The position numbers and the translations under genes are program-made. A stretch of DNA of 64,000 bases from an uncultured Paludibacter sp. Lineage in GTDB: Bacteria > Bacteroidota > Bacteroidia > Bacteroidales > Paludibacteraceae. The notes beneath the pieces are model-generated. The model saw only the letters and a program-made list of their open reading frames with translations, did no database searches and was not told where the DNA came from. The stretch is from positions 127,617 to 191,616 of the forward strand of contig CALCBD010000033.1 of assembly GCA_937897985.1 (NCBI GenBank). Reading direction: 5' to 3'. Shown here in pieces: positions 24,459-34,037 of this stretch (positions are counted from its first letter, which is position 1; every line of letters begins with the position of its first letter).

Positions 24459-27440
24459 ATGTACTTCAGAAGACTTAAAGATTTAAATATCAGCACACAA
24501 CTTATACTCAGCTTCGGAGCGATGATATTTTTTGTTGTATTTCTTGGCTTAATCGCAGTGCGGCAATCTGACAAGATACAAAAAGAAGTTGAATCGTTAT
24601 ACGACCATCCTCTGCAGGTTCGTGTGGCTTTAGGTCAGTTAAAAGTCGATATAGCCAATATGCGTCTTTATACCAGGGAATTGATGTTGGCCAAAACAAA
24701 AGAAGAGAAAAATAAAGCCATCGAGCAAATGAATGAAGCTGATTTTGATGCAAAAAATCAATTGAAAAAAGTAAAACTTCAGTACACAGGACCCGATGCC
24801 GACATTCAGAGAGCAAACAAATCCTTCGAAATATGGGAAAAAATGAGGGCAGAAAACACTTACCTTGCCATGGAAGGCAGGATTGAGGAGATTAAACTAA
24901 ACGTACAGCCCGATGGAAAAGTGGGTAAATACAGAGTAGAATTACTTAATAATCTGCAGATTATCGAAAATTTTGCTAAAAAAACCGGCGATGAAAATTA
25001 CATCAATTCAAAGAAACTGAAAAACAGATTAAGTTTGAATTTATTACTTTTAGTACTTGCAATTGTTTTAATTAAACTGTTAATCAACTTTTTACTATTC
25101 AAAACAATAAAGAAACCGATTATAAATCTGAAAGATTCGATCCTGCAATTTAACCAGGGAGACTACGATGTCAGAAGTCATATCCAAACCGAAAATGAAT
25201 TCGGAGTATTATCCAGGTCTTTCAATCAGTTAGCCGATAATATTCAACAGAATTTTGAACTGACCAAGAAAACAACACAGCTCTCGGATATCATGATGCA
25301 ATATGAAGATTCGCATGAATTTTTCAAGAAGTTGTTTCCTGTCTTACTGCAAATTACCAATGCCCAGATGGGTGCTGTTTACCTTTTAAGCAGTGATAAA
25401 AGTGTTTATAAACATTACGAATCTGTCGGTTTAAATGACAACATACAGATGCACGAATTTTCCAAAAATGCATTAGAGGGTGAATTCGGTCCGGTATTGT
25501 CAACAAAAAAAATACAATTTATCAAAAATATCCCTATCGACACCAGGTATGTATATAATACTGTAAGTGGCGGACTTATACCCCGCGAAATAATTTCAAT
25601 TCCTATCGTTTCGGCGGGCGAGGTAGTGGCAATCATTTCTCTGGCGGGTATCCGTAAATTCACCGACCAGACCATTGAGATGATTAACCGCATGCACGAC
25701 GTGTTGAATGCCCGTATTGTAGGAGTGCTGGCATATCGTAAATTACGTGAATTCAGTACACGGCTCGAATCGCAAAACAAAGAACTGGAAGCACAAAAAA
25801 CGGAGCTTGATGCACAATCGACAGAATTAAAGGAACAAAACCAGGAGCTGGAAATTCAAAAGAATCAACTGAAGGAAATGAGTCAGCTGAAAACAAATTT
25901 CCTGTCGAATATGAGTCACGAATTAAGAACTCCGCTCAATTCAGTCATAGCGCTGGCCGGGGTTTTAAACCGCAGGCTCGAAGGCAAAATTCCTGCCGAC
26001 GAATATTCTTATCTGGAAGTAATCGAACGCAACGGAAAAAATTTGCTGGCACTGATCAATGACATCCTCGACATTTCGCGAATTGAGTCGGGCAAAGAAG
26101 AGTTGGATTATACTCAGTTCGACTTTTATAATCTTTTACAGGATATTACAAATATGATTAAACCTCAGGCTGACCAGAAAAATATTGAACTGACCTGTCA
26201 TTCCGGCAAATCACCTTTAATGATCGAAAACGACATGAAGAAATGCGGACATATTCTGCAGAATTTGATTGGAAATGCTGTTAAATTCACCGACAAAGGA
26301 AGTGTTTCAGTCAAGGCAACCTACCAGAATAAAACATTATTTGTCGAAGTAAAAGATACAGGCATTGGCATTTCAGAAAACAATATTTCGCATATTTTTG
26401 AAGAATTCCGACAGGCAGATGGCAGTACATCCCGGCGTTTCGGTGGAACGGGCTTAGGTTTGTCAATAGCGCTCAAATACGCCCGCCTGCTCGGCGGCAA
26501 CATTAAAGTTGAAAGCAGTGTGGGTGAAGGCTCAACATTTATTTTTACTTTACCGGTACACCCGGTAAGTAAAAATTTAAAAAATGACAAGGATAAAGAA
26601 CTCAACTTAAACGTTAAGTTTCACGATCATAAGATCATACACGAAACTCCGATCGGGAAAACAATACTTTTAGTGGAGGACAGTGAAGCCGCTATAATTC
26701 AGCTCAGAGACATACTCGATGAAGTGGGATATAACATTCTGGTAGCAAAAGATGGCAAAGAAGCTCTCGGTATTTTGAAACAAACCATTCCTGATGCGAT
26801 GATTCTGGATTTGATGATGCCCGAAGTTGATGGTTTTGAAGTGCTCGACCATATCAGAAATTTTGAAAGAACAGCTCATATTCCGGTCTTAATCCTTACT
26901 GCTAAACACATTACAAAGGAAGATCTGAAATACTTAAGACAAAATAATGTTCATCAACTGGTGCAGAAAGGTGAAATAAAGAAACAGGAATTACTTAACA
27001 ATATAGCATCGATGTTTATAAAAGCCGAAGAAACTCCGACAGTTGCCAAACAAAAAATTCAAAACATCGACTCTAAACCGTTGGTATTAATTGTCGAAGA
27101 TAATCCTGATAACTTACTGACAGTAAAAGCGCTTTTAGCTGATAATTTTGATGTTATCTGTGCCGAAAACGGAATCGATGGAGTGTCGATGGCCCGGAAG
27201 TTTTTACCGAATTTAATTTTGCTGGATTTATCATTGCCCGAAGTAGATGGTTACGAAGCATTCAGTCAAATCCGAAAAGATCCGGCACTGGCAAATGTTC
27301 CCGTTGCAGCACTTACCGCAAGTGCGCTGATGACAGACAAGGAAAACATTCTTGCTTTCGGATTCGATGCTTATTTAGCAAAACCAATCGATACGACTGT
27401 TTTTTATAATACCATAAATCAATTACTATATGGAATTTGA
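24459..27440 (+). CDS. Membrane hybrid histidine kinase with HAMP, GAF and two receiver domains
   Basis: A 993-residue hybrid kinase. Two membrane helices (about 15-37 and 193-217) enclose a helical extracytoplasmic sensor of about 155 residues resembling the four-helix bundle of chemoreceptors. A HAMP domain (about 218-270), a GAF domain (about 285-430) and a heptad-rich coiled coil (ELEAQKTELDAQSTELKEQN) lead to HisKA with SNMSHELRTPLNSV (His487). The HATPase has NLIGNAVKFTD, DTGIGIS and GGTGLGLSIALKYA. Two receivers follow, with phosphoacceptors Asp784 (ILDLMMPEVDGFE) and Asp923 (LLDLSLPEVDGYE). Receiver 1 carries VQKGE in place of the usual KP motif, whereas receiver 2 has AKPID. The next kinase gene overlaps its end by 11 bases, so the two are translationally coupled. 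The chemoreceptor-like sensor makes it a possible CheR substrate. Confidence 0.93.
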   Translation: MYFRRLKDLNISTQLILSFGAMIFFVVFLGLIAVRQSDKIQKEVESLYDHPLQVRVALGQLKVDIANMRLYTRELMLAKTKEEKNKAIEQMNEADFDAKNQLKKVKLQYTGPDADIQRANKSFEIWEKMRAENTYLAMEGRIEEIKLNVQPDGKVGKYRVELLNNLQIIENFAKKTGDENYINSKKLKNRLSLNLLLLVLAIVLIKLLINFLLFKTIKKPIINLKDSILQFNQGDYDVRSHIQTENEFGVLSRSFNQLADNIQQNFELTKKTTQLSDIMMQYEDSHEFFKKLFPVLLQITNAQMGAVYLLSSDKSVYKHYESVGLNDNIQMHEFSKNALEGEFGPVLSTKKIQFIKNIPIDTRYVYNTVSGGLIPREIISIPIVSAGEVVAIISLAGIRKFTDQTIEMINRMHDVLNARIVGVLAYRKLREFSTRLESQNKELEAQKTELDAQSTELKEQNQELEIQKNQLKEMSQLKTNFLSNMSHELRTPLNSVIALAGVLNRRLEGKIPADEYSYLEVIERNGKNLLALINDILDISRIESGKEELDYTQFDFYNLLQDITNMIKPQADQKNIELTCHSGKSPLMIENDMKKCGHILQNLIGNAVKFTDKGSVSVKATYQNKTLFVEVKDTGIGISENNISHIFEEFRQADGSTSRRFGGTGLGLSIALKYARLLGGNIKVESSVGEGSTFIFTLPVHPVSKNLKNDKDKELNLNVKFHDHKIIHETPIGKTILLVEDSEAAIIQLRDILDEVGYNILVAKDGKEALGILKQTIPDAMILDLMMPEVDGFEVLDHIRNFERTAHIPVLILTAKHITKEDLKYLRQNNVHQLVQKGEIKKQELLNNIASMFIKAEETPTVAKQKIQNIDSKPLVLIVEDNPDNLLTVKALLADNFDVICAENGIDGVSMARKFLPNLILLDLSLPEVDGYEAFSQIRKDPALANVPVAALTASALMTDKENILAFGFDAYLAKPIDTTVFYNTINQLLYGI

Positions 27441-30400
27441 GGGTATTAAAATATTAGTCATCGACGATCAGCCCGATAACTTATTCTCGATTAAGGTACT
27501 GATAAAGGAAGCTTTTAAAAATTCATACGTACTCACTTCTTTATCAGGCACCAAAGGCATCGAACTTGCCCTGATCGAACAGCCCGATGTGATATTGCTG
27601 GATGTAATTATGCCCGAAATGGATGGCTTTGAGGTGTGCAGAATTATTAAAGCCAACAACAGACTGGAAGGAATCCCGGTTGTTTTTGTGACTGCACTTA
27701 AAGGCGATCGCGAAAGCCGTATCAAAGCACTTGAAGCAGGTGGAGATGCATTTCTTACCAAGCCTGTCGATGAAAGTGAATTAGTTGCACAAATCAGGGC
27801 TATGGTTAAAATCCGGCGGGCCAATCAATACAAGGAAGATATAAATCAACAACTGAAGAAGCTGGTTGATGAACAAACCAAAGAGCTACGTCAAACCCAT
27901 AAAGCAACTTTAAATCTGCTGGAAGATTTAAAATCGGAAAATTTAGCACGTCAGAAAACCGAGACTGCATTAAGAGAAAGTGAAGAAAAATACAGACTTT
28001 TAGTTGAAAACTCGCCCAATGGCATTGCAATTTTTCAGGATGGAATAATCGTTTATGCAAATCAAACTGCCCTGCATAAAATAAATGCTCAAACACGCGA
28101 CGAAGTTCTTGGGAAACCCCTTGCAACGATAGTAAAGACAAGTCAGTCTGCTTCTTTGTCAGATAAATTCGAATCAGCACTTCGCGGTCGACAGATACTG
28201 CACTTCGAAGAAAAACTGCTGAAATTAACAGGCGAAGCTTACGAAGTTGAAATTGTTGCACTCGAAACCACATTCAACGGCAAACCCGCAGGTCAGATTA
28301 TTATTACAGATATCTCGGAAAGGAAACAAGCCGAAAAAGCTTTACGCGAAAGTGAGTTGAAATTCCGCGAAATGGCTAATCTGTTGCCTCAGGTAATTTT
28401 TGAAATTGATATGACAGGTAAAGTTACTTATGTCAATCAAATGGCTGAAATAATTTTTGGCTATCCAACCGAAGAACTTATCGGATTCGATTCAATTAAA
28501 GTTCATATACCTGAAGAAATTAACAGAGTCATCGAAAATATTCGCCTGAAGATCAGGGGAGTTGAAATCGAAAACAATGAATATCAAATGCTCCGGAAAG
28601 ATGGCTCTGTCTTTCCCGCACTGATTTACACCAACTTAATCGAAAGAGAAGGTGTACCTGTCGGACTGAGGGGAGTAGTGATTGACATTACTGCTCAACG
28701 CGAAAATGAAAAAAACATTCGCGAAAGTGAAGGACTTTACCGCGCTATTCTGAATTCATCCCCCGACAGTATCATTATTACCAACAACAATGGTATTATT
28801 GAGATGGTTTCGCCATCAACTCTTCGGAATTTCGGCATTAATAGCGATAAGCTGATTAAAGGCAAGGTAATTACTGATTTTGTAAATGTATCCGACCGCG
28901 AGAAAGCTATAACGGAATTCAAATTAATGCAACAAGGAATAGTTACCGGTCCGAATGTTTACAGGATTACAAAAGGCGACGGCGAACTGGTAAGTATTGA
29001 GGTGGAAGAAGGAGAAATTCCGGATGTCAACGGAAAAGCTGAAAAATATATTTATATCTGCCGGAATATCACCGAAAGAATCGAAAGCGAAAAGAAAATT
29101 GTCAATATAAGCAGAATGTATGCTTTTCTGAGTCAGGTCAATCAATCCATTATTAACTCCAAGAATCAGAAAGAACTGTTTCAGTCGGTCTGCAATGTCG
29201 CAATTGTATACGGGCAGTTCCGCATGGCCTGGATCGGGCTCCACGACAGTGAAAAACAATGTATCGTTCCTGAATTTTCGGCCGGTCATCTGAACGGATA
29301 TCTTGAAAGCATCGACATCGATTTAAATGACCCGGCCAAATCACAGGGGCCAACAGGAAGCGCATTCAGAAATGGCAATCTTGTGGTATGTAACGACATT
29401 GAGAATGATCCGAAAATGATAGTATGGAGAAAAGAAGCTATAAAAAGAAAATATCTTTCCTCCTGTGCAGTTCCTCTAATGGTCAATAATGTGGTCATTG
29501 GCGTATTTACGCTTTACACTTCTGAAATAAACTTTTTCAGAGAAGATGAACAAAAACTACTAAAAGAAATAGCACAAAATTTATCATTTGCTATCAACGC
29601 TATTCAAAGTGAAAATGAAAGAAAAATTGCCGAAGAATTGCTAATCGAAAGTGAAAGCCGCTACAATTCTTTCATTAACAACAATGAAGACTGCATTTTT
29701 GTAAAAGACGAAAATTTCAGGTATATCATTGTAAATGACGCAATGGCCGGATTTTTCGGAAGGGAAAAACAGGAAATAATCAATAAAACCGATACAGAGC
29801 TTGACGATCATCAACAAATTTACCCGTGTATATCGTCGGACAAAAAGGCTTTAAATTCCGAGAATGCCATTATTGTTGAAGAACAGTTGGGCAATAAAAT
29901 ATACGAAACCATTAAATTCCCTATGAAACTCAAAGATAACCGAATAGGTATTGGTGGTATCATGAGGGACATTACCGAGAGAAAAAAATCGGAAAAAGCA
30001 TTGATGGACAGCCGTAAAGAATTACAAACCATTTACGACAACGCACCGGTAATGCTGAGTGTTATTGACAAAAACGGACATATCCTTTTTGCAAATCAAT
30101 TATTCTCCATGTTTCTGGGAATAGGTGAAAACGAATTTGTAAACGGAATTTTCGGTGGCGTGGTGGGTTGCATCAATTCAATGTTCGACCCCCGTGGTTG
30201 CGGCTATAGTTTTAACTGTAAAAACTGCAGCCTTCGCACAGCTATTGAACAAACCTTTACCACCGGAGTCGGCGTTCAGAACATTGAATATCAATCGACA
30301 ATCAATATCAAAGGAATTTCAAAAGAAGTTTCCTTACTCGGGTCGACAGCATTGATTGAAACCAACGGGCAGCAAAATATTTTGTTAAGCTTACACGATA

Positions 30401-31869
30401 TCACAAAACGAAAATCAATCGAGGAAGCACTTCATAAAAGTGAAACCCTGCTCCGTACCTTCATTGACAATACCCCGTTTGAAATTTGGGCACGCGACAG
30501 AGAGAGTGTGGGTATTTTGGAAAATAAAAAATTTGTCGATCATTACGGATCTATTATCGGCATAACGCCACAGTCGGACAACAGAGTCGACAACCCTATG
30601 AAACAAAGATGGAAAAAATTGAATGACAGGGTATTGGGTGGCGAGTCAGTCGAAGAGGAACTTGAATTTCCGGTCAACGGCGAAATGAGAATTTTTCAGC
30701 AAATACTCTTTCCAATTCGCAGTTTCGAAAAAATTATCGGTTTAGCCGGATTTAATATCGATATTACTGATAAAAAACTGGCCGAACAACAACTTCACGA
30801 CTATAATCAAAGGCTCGAAATGGCCATGCAAATCGGAAATATTGCCTGGTGGGAAATGAACTATAAGACCGGAAGTATCCATTTTGGTGAACGGAAAACG
30901 GAAATTCTGGGTTATAATAAAACTGATTTCAACCATTACAGGGATTTTATGAGATTAGTTCATCCCGACGATTACCAGAAATGTCTGAATGCAATGCGTA
31001 ATCATATTTTGGGCAAAAGCGAAAGATATGAAGTTGAATACCGGATCAGAACTTCGGCTGGCACTTACCGCTGGTTCTACGACGTTGGCTCGATTACACA
31101 AAGAAAGGAGAAGAAAAAGCAGGCAATAGTTTCAGGTTTGGTAATGGATATCACTGCCCGAAAAATTGCCGAAGAATCGTTAAAAGAATCACGTGAGCAA
31201 TTAAAAGATTTTGCTGCGCATCTCCAGAATGTAAGAGAAGAGGAACGCGTGATGCTGGCTCGTGAAATTCACGACGATTTGGGACAAATTCTTGTGGCAA
31301 TGAAAATTGATATGGGAATGTTAAAAAAACACATCGCCAACCATCTGATATCAGATTCATCGGACGAAATCATACAAAAATTTGACAACCTGATTTTGCT
31401 GGTCGACAATACAATCAAAACAGCCCGCCGAATCATGACCGACCTGCGACCCGAAGTGCTTGAACTTTTAGGCTTTACCGAAGCTGTAAAAGCTCACATT
31501 AAAACATTCGGCGAACGTTATAAAATTGAAACAAATTTCGTAAATAATATCAATCAACTTACTCTCAATTCGCAGCAGTCCATAGCTTTGTTCAGAATAA
31601 TTCAGGAAGCACTGAATAATGTCGCCAAGCATGCCCAGGCCACAAAAGTTGAAATCATCCTTACTCAAAGCATTGATAAACTTACACTTAAAATCGAAGA
31701 CAATGGAATAGGAATAGAAAAAAATGCTAAAAGAAAAACTGAATCATTTGGTATTATTGGCATGAGAGAAAGAATATTTTTGTTAGGTGGCGAAATTACA
31801 ATTGATGGTGAAAAGAAAAAAGGCACAACTATTCTGATAGAAATTCCGCTTAAAAACAACATGAATTAA
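27430..31869 (+). CDS. Receiver-multiPAS-GAF histidine kinase (HisKA_3/NarX-type)
   Basis: A 1479-residue cytoplasmic protein. It starts with a receiver domain (1-125; Asp58 in LLDVIMPEMDGFE, Lys in LTKPVDE) and a coiled-coil linker. PAS domains occur near 190-300, 308-425 and 432-548, a GAF domain near 555-725, and four more PAS domains near 735-855, 862-990, 1000-1115 and 1125-1240. The transmitter is of the HisKA_3 type: LAREIHDDLGQILVAMK with His1281, then NVAKHAQATKVEI, EDNGIGIE and FGIIGMRERIFLLGG. Such kinases usually phosphorylate NarL-type regulators, but none is present here. The PAS at 862-990 has a four-cysteine motif (Cys914, 924, 930, 933). The amino-terminal receiver suggests it is itself a phosphorelay target of the overlapping hybrid kinase. 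Confidence 0.92.
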   Translation: MEFEGIKILVIDDQPDNLFSIKVLIKEAFKNSYVLTSLSGTKGIELALIEQPDVILLDVIMPEMDGFEVCRIIKANNRLEGIPVVFVTALKGDRESRIKALEAGGDAFLTKPVDESELVAQIRAMVKIRRANQYKEDINQQLKKLVDEQTKELRQTHKATLNLLEDLKSENLARQKTETALRESEEKYRLLVENSPNGIAIFQDGIIVYANQTALHKINAQTRDEVLGKPLATIVKTSQSASLSDKFESALRGRQILHFEEKLLKLTGEAYEVEIVALETTFNGKPAGQIIITDISERKQAEKALRESELKFREMANLLPQVIFEIDMTGKVTYVNQMAEIIFGYPTEELIGFDSIKVHIPEEINRVIENIRLKIRGVEIENNEYQMLRKDGSVFPALIYTNLIEREGVPVGLRGVVIDITAQRENEKNIRESEGLYRAILNSSPDSIIITNNNGIIEMVSPSTLRNFGINSDKLIKGKVITDFVNVSDREKAITEFKLMQQGIVTGPNVYRITKGDGELVSIEVEEGEIPDVNGKAEKYIYICRNITERIESEKKIVNISRMYAFLSQVNQSIINSKNQKELFQSVCNVAIVYGQFRMAWIGLHDSEKQCIVPEFSAGHLNGYLESIDIDLNDPAKSQGPTGSAFRNGNLVVCNDIENDPKMIVWRKEAIKRKYLSSCAVPLMVNNVVIGVFTLYTSEINFFREDEQKLLKEIAQNLSFAINAIQSENERKIAEELLIESESRYNSFINNNEDCIFVKDENFRYIIVNDAMAGFFGREKQEIINKTDTELDDHQQIYPCISSDKKALNSENAIIVEEQLGNKIYETIKFPMKLKDNRIGIGGIMRDITERKKSEKALMDSRKELQTIYDNAPVMLSVIDKNGHILFANQLFSMFLGIGENEFVNGIFGGVVGCINSMFDPRGCGYSFNCKNCSLRTAIEQTFTTGVGVQNIEYQSTINIKGISKEVSLLGSTALIETNGQQNILLSLHDITKRKSIEEALHKSETLLRTFIDNTPFEIWARDRESVGILENKKFVDHYGSIIGITPQSDNRVDNPMKQRWKKLNDRVLGGESVEEELEFPVNGEMRIFQQILFPIRSFEKIIGLAGFNIDITDKKLAEQQLHDYNQRLEMAMQIGNIAWWEMNYKTGSIHFGERKTEILGYNKTDFNHYRDFMRLVHPDDYQKCLNAMRNHILGKSERYEVEYRIRTSAGTYRWFYDVGSITQRKEKKKQAIVSGLVMDITARKIAEESLKESREQLKDFAAHLQNVREEERVMLAREIHDDLGQILVAMKIDMGMLKKHIANHLISDSSDEIIQKFDNLILLVDNTIKTARRIMTDLRPEVLELLGFTEAVKAHIKTFGERYKIETNFVNNINQLTLNSQQSIALFRIIQEALNNVAKHAQATKVEIILTQSIDKLTLKIEDNGIGIEKNAKRKTESFGIIGMRERIFLLGGEITIDGEKKKGTTILIEIPLKNNMN

Positions 31870-31908
31870 ATCACTCATAACTTATTTTCAACATTATTCA
31901 TCAGAATT

Positions 31909-32937
31909 ATGAAAAATAAATTATTGCTTTCGTCTGTTTGTTACTTGTTTACTCTGACTTTGTTTGCGCAGTCACACGAAAAACAATGCTTTAAAATAAT
32001 AAGTTACAATGTCGAAAATTACTTCGACTGTATCGACGATTCTCTCACCAACGATGCAGAATATATAACCGGAGGAATACGCGGATGGAATTATGATAAA
32101 TATTTAAAGAAACAGGCTGATATATCGAAAGTTATCGTTGCTATCGGAGGCTGGGAAACTCCGGCCATCGTCGGATTGTGTGAAGTGGAGAACGAAAAAT
32201 GTCTTCGCGACCTGACCCGTTACTCCGGTCTTAAACAACTGAAATACAAATACCTGCATCACGAATCGCCCGACACGAGAGGTGTTGATGTTGCTATGCT
32301 ATACAAGTCATCATATTTCAAACCCTTTCACGACGAAGCCATTGGCATTCACTATCCTGATGCTCCTCAGAATAAAACGCGCGACATATTGTATGCTGCA
32401 GGAATTGTACCTTCGGGCGACACATTGCATTGTTTTGTTTGCCATTTTCCATCCCGTCTTGGAGGCGAACTTGAATCGGAAGACCGGAGAATTTTTGTTG
32501 CTTCTGTACTAAGATTAAAAATTGACAGCCTTTTTGCAAAAAATCCACGTTCGAACATCGTAATTATGGGTGATTTCAACGATTATCCCACTAATAACAG
32601 CATGTTGAAAACATTAAAAGCGTTGCCTCCGACCGGCAGTATTTCCAACTCTTCACTCTATAATCTGATGTTCCCGATTCATACTGCCGGCAAGGGTTCG
32701 CATAAACACGAAGGTGAATGGGGCGCTTTGGATCAGATCATTGTTTCGGGTAATTTACTTAACCCGGCAGGCAGTTTTCATACACTTACGGGCGATGCTC
32801 ATGTTTTCGATGCCGGTTTTCTGCTGGTTGATGACGATAAATTTCTTGGAAAAGAACCTTTCAGAACATACAACGGAATGAAATATCAGGGTGGTTTTTC
32901 AGATCATTTGCCTGTTTATGCTGACTTCTGGTATTGA
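31909..32937 (+). CDS. Secreted endonuclease/exonuclease/phosphatase-fold protein
   Basis: A 342-residue protein with a signal peptide (MKNKLLLSSVCYLFTLTLFA) followed by an EEP fold. Motifs in order: ISYNVENYFD (the metal-binding Asn), VGLCEVENEKCL (the metal-binding Glu), RGVDVAMLY, FVCHFPSR with the His, IVIMGDFNDYP (Asp and Asn of the catalytic centre), and the C-terminal FSDHLPVYADF (Asp-His). All catalytic residues are therefore present. Exported members of this group in Bacteroidetes hydrolyse phosphodiesters such as extracellular DNA or phospholipid head groups; the substrate is not evident. It starts 39 bases after the last kinase gene and could be co-transcribed with it. Confidence 0.9.
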   Translation: MKNKLLLSSVCYLFTLTLFAQSHEKQCFKIISYNVENYFDCIDDSLTNDAEYITGGIRGWNYDKYLKKQADISKVIVAIGGWETPAIVGLCEVENEKCLRDLTRYSGLKQLKYKYLHHESPDTRGVDVAMLYKSSYFKPFHDEAIGIHYPDAPQNKTRDILYAAGIVPSGDTLHCFVCHFPSRLGGELESEDRRIFVASVLRLKIDSLFAKNPRSNIVIMGDFNDYPTNNSMLKTLKALPPTGSISNSSLYNLMFPIHTAGKGSHKHEGEWGALDQIIVSGNLLNPAGSFHTLTGDAHVFDAGFLLVDDDKFLGKEPFRTYNGMKYQGGFSDHLPVYADFWY

Positions 32938-32992
32938 AATACATTCATTACTCTAACATCAAAAAATTCAGGCTCAAAATTCCAAACTTAAA

Positions 32993-33643
32993 ATGACAAC
33001 AAAACAAAGATATAAACACATTATTGATTGGTTCGGCAAGAATATGCCAGTTGCCGAAACTGAACTCAAACATACGAATCCTTATGAACTTTTAGTAGCA
33101 GTAATACTATCAGCACAGTGTACCGATAAACGGGTAAATATGATTACTCCGAAGCTTTTTGCCGATTTCCCTACACCCGAAGCGCTTGCAGCAACTACTT
33201 CCGACGTCGTTTTCGATTATATCCGTTCCATTTCTTATCCCAATAATAAAGCAAAACATCTGGTGGGTATGGCACAAAAATTAGTTTCCGGTTTCGGTGG
33301 TAAAGTTCCTGACGATGTCGACTTGCTGCAAACATTGCCGGGTGTGGGTCGTAAAACTGCTAACGTTATTGCCTCGGTGATTTATGATAAACCTGCTATG
33401 GCAGTTGACACACACGTATTTCGTGTGTCGGAACGTATTGGTTTAACCACAAACTCAAAAAATCCGCTGCAGACAGAAAGAGAATTAGTAAAACACATCC
33501 CGCCCGAACTGATTCCAATTGCACATCACTGGCTCATCCTTCACGGCCGCTATATTTGTATTGCCCGAAAACCCAAATGTGATGAGTGCGGAATTGCACA
33601 ATTTTGTCGTTATTATCAAAATAACACTCCGGCACTTACATAA
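32993..33643 (+). CDS. nth: Endonuclease III
   Basis: A base-excision-repair DNA glycosylase/AP lyase that removes oxidised pyrimidines. The 216 residues are typical. The helix-hairpin-helix LPGVGRKTANV places the catalytic Lys121, and Asp139 lies in AVDTHVFRV; both match E. coli Lys120 and Asp138. LLVAVILSAQCTDKRVN is the conserved N-terminal helix. The C-terminal CIARKPKCDECGIAQFC supplies the four cysteines of the [4Fe-4S] cluster. It lies 55 bases after the EEP gene, without evident functional linkage. Confidence 0.97.
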   Translation: MTTKQRYKHIIDWFGKNMPVAETELKHTNPYELLVAVILSAQCTDKRVNMITPKLFADFPTPEALAATTSDVVFDYIRSISYPNNKAKHLVGMAQKLVSGFGGKVPDDVDLLQTLPGVGRKTANVIASVIYDKPAMAVDTHVFRVSERIGLTTNSKNPLQTERELVKHIPPELIPIAHHWLILHGRYICIARKPKCDECGIAQFCRYYQNNTPALT

Positions 33644-34037
33644 TTCCGTAAATTACAAACATTATCAACATTATAAAACACTGATAATCTGCCGGTAACC
33701 GGAGAACGAAGTCTTAATAAATCTTTGCCATTTTTTATTCTTTTCAAAAAACCTGATGACCAATTCAGTCAAAAATTATACTTTTCTAATCAAATAATCC
33801 ACATCAATTAAAGAAAAATTTCTGTAATTTTGCAGAAAATTTCAAATAACCTCTTTATCTCTTACTTTTCGGATTTTTACTTCAACGAAGTGCCCTTATT
33901 CAGGGACTTTAAAGAATCACACCCTTACTTTTTGACCGGAATATTAAATCACAGCAAATGTGGTTTTCGAAATTATTTTGAGTCCTTCAATGTTAAATGA
34001 ACATGGAAATTATCAATTTTAAAAAAAACAGCATAAA
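33644..34037. other. Intergenic leader region of uxaB
   Basis: No gene is seen in these 394 bases. A TAATTTTG box (33825-33832) would start a leader of roughly 200 bases before uxaB. AAGTGCCCT and AGGGACTT (about 33890-33912) form an imperfect hairpin within that leader. Whether it regulates uronate genes is unknown. Confidence 0.4.
33825..33832 (+). promoter_or_regulatory. Putative -7 promoter box of uxaB-uxaA
   Basis: TAATTTTG matches TAnnTTTG, and no good -33 TTG is seen. If used, the uxaB mRNA has a long leader of about 200 bases. Confidence 0.4.

Noticed and set aside
17455..31869. A chemotaxis operon
   Set aside because: Only a CheR-like gene is present; cheA, cheW, cheB, a receptor and flagellar genes are all missing.
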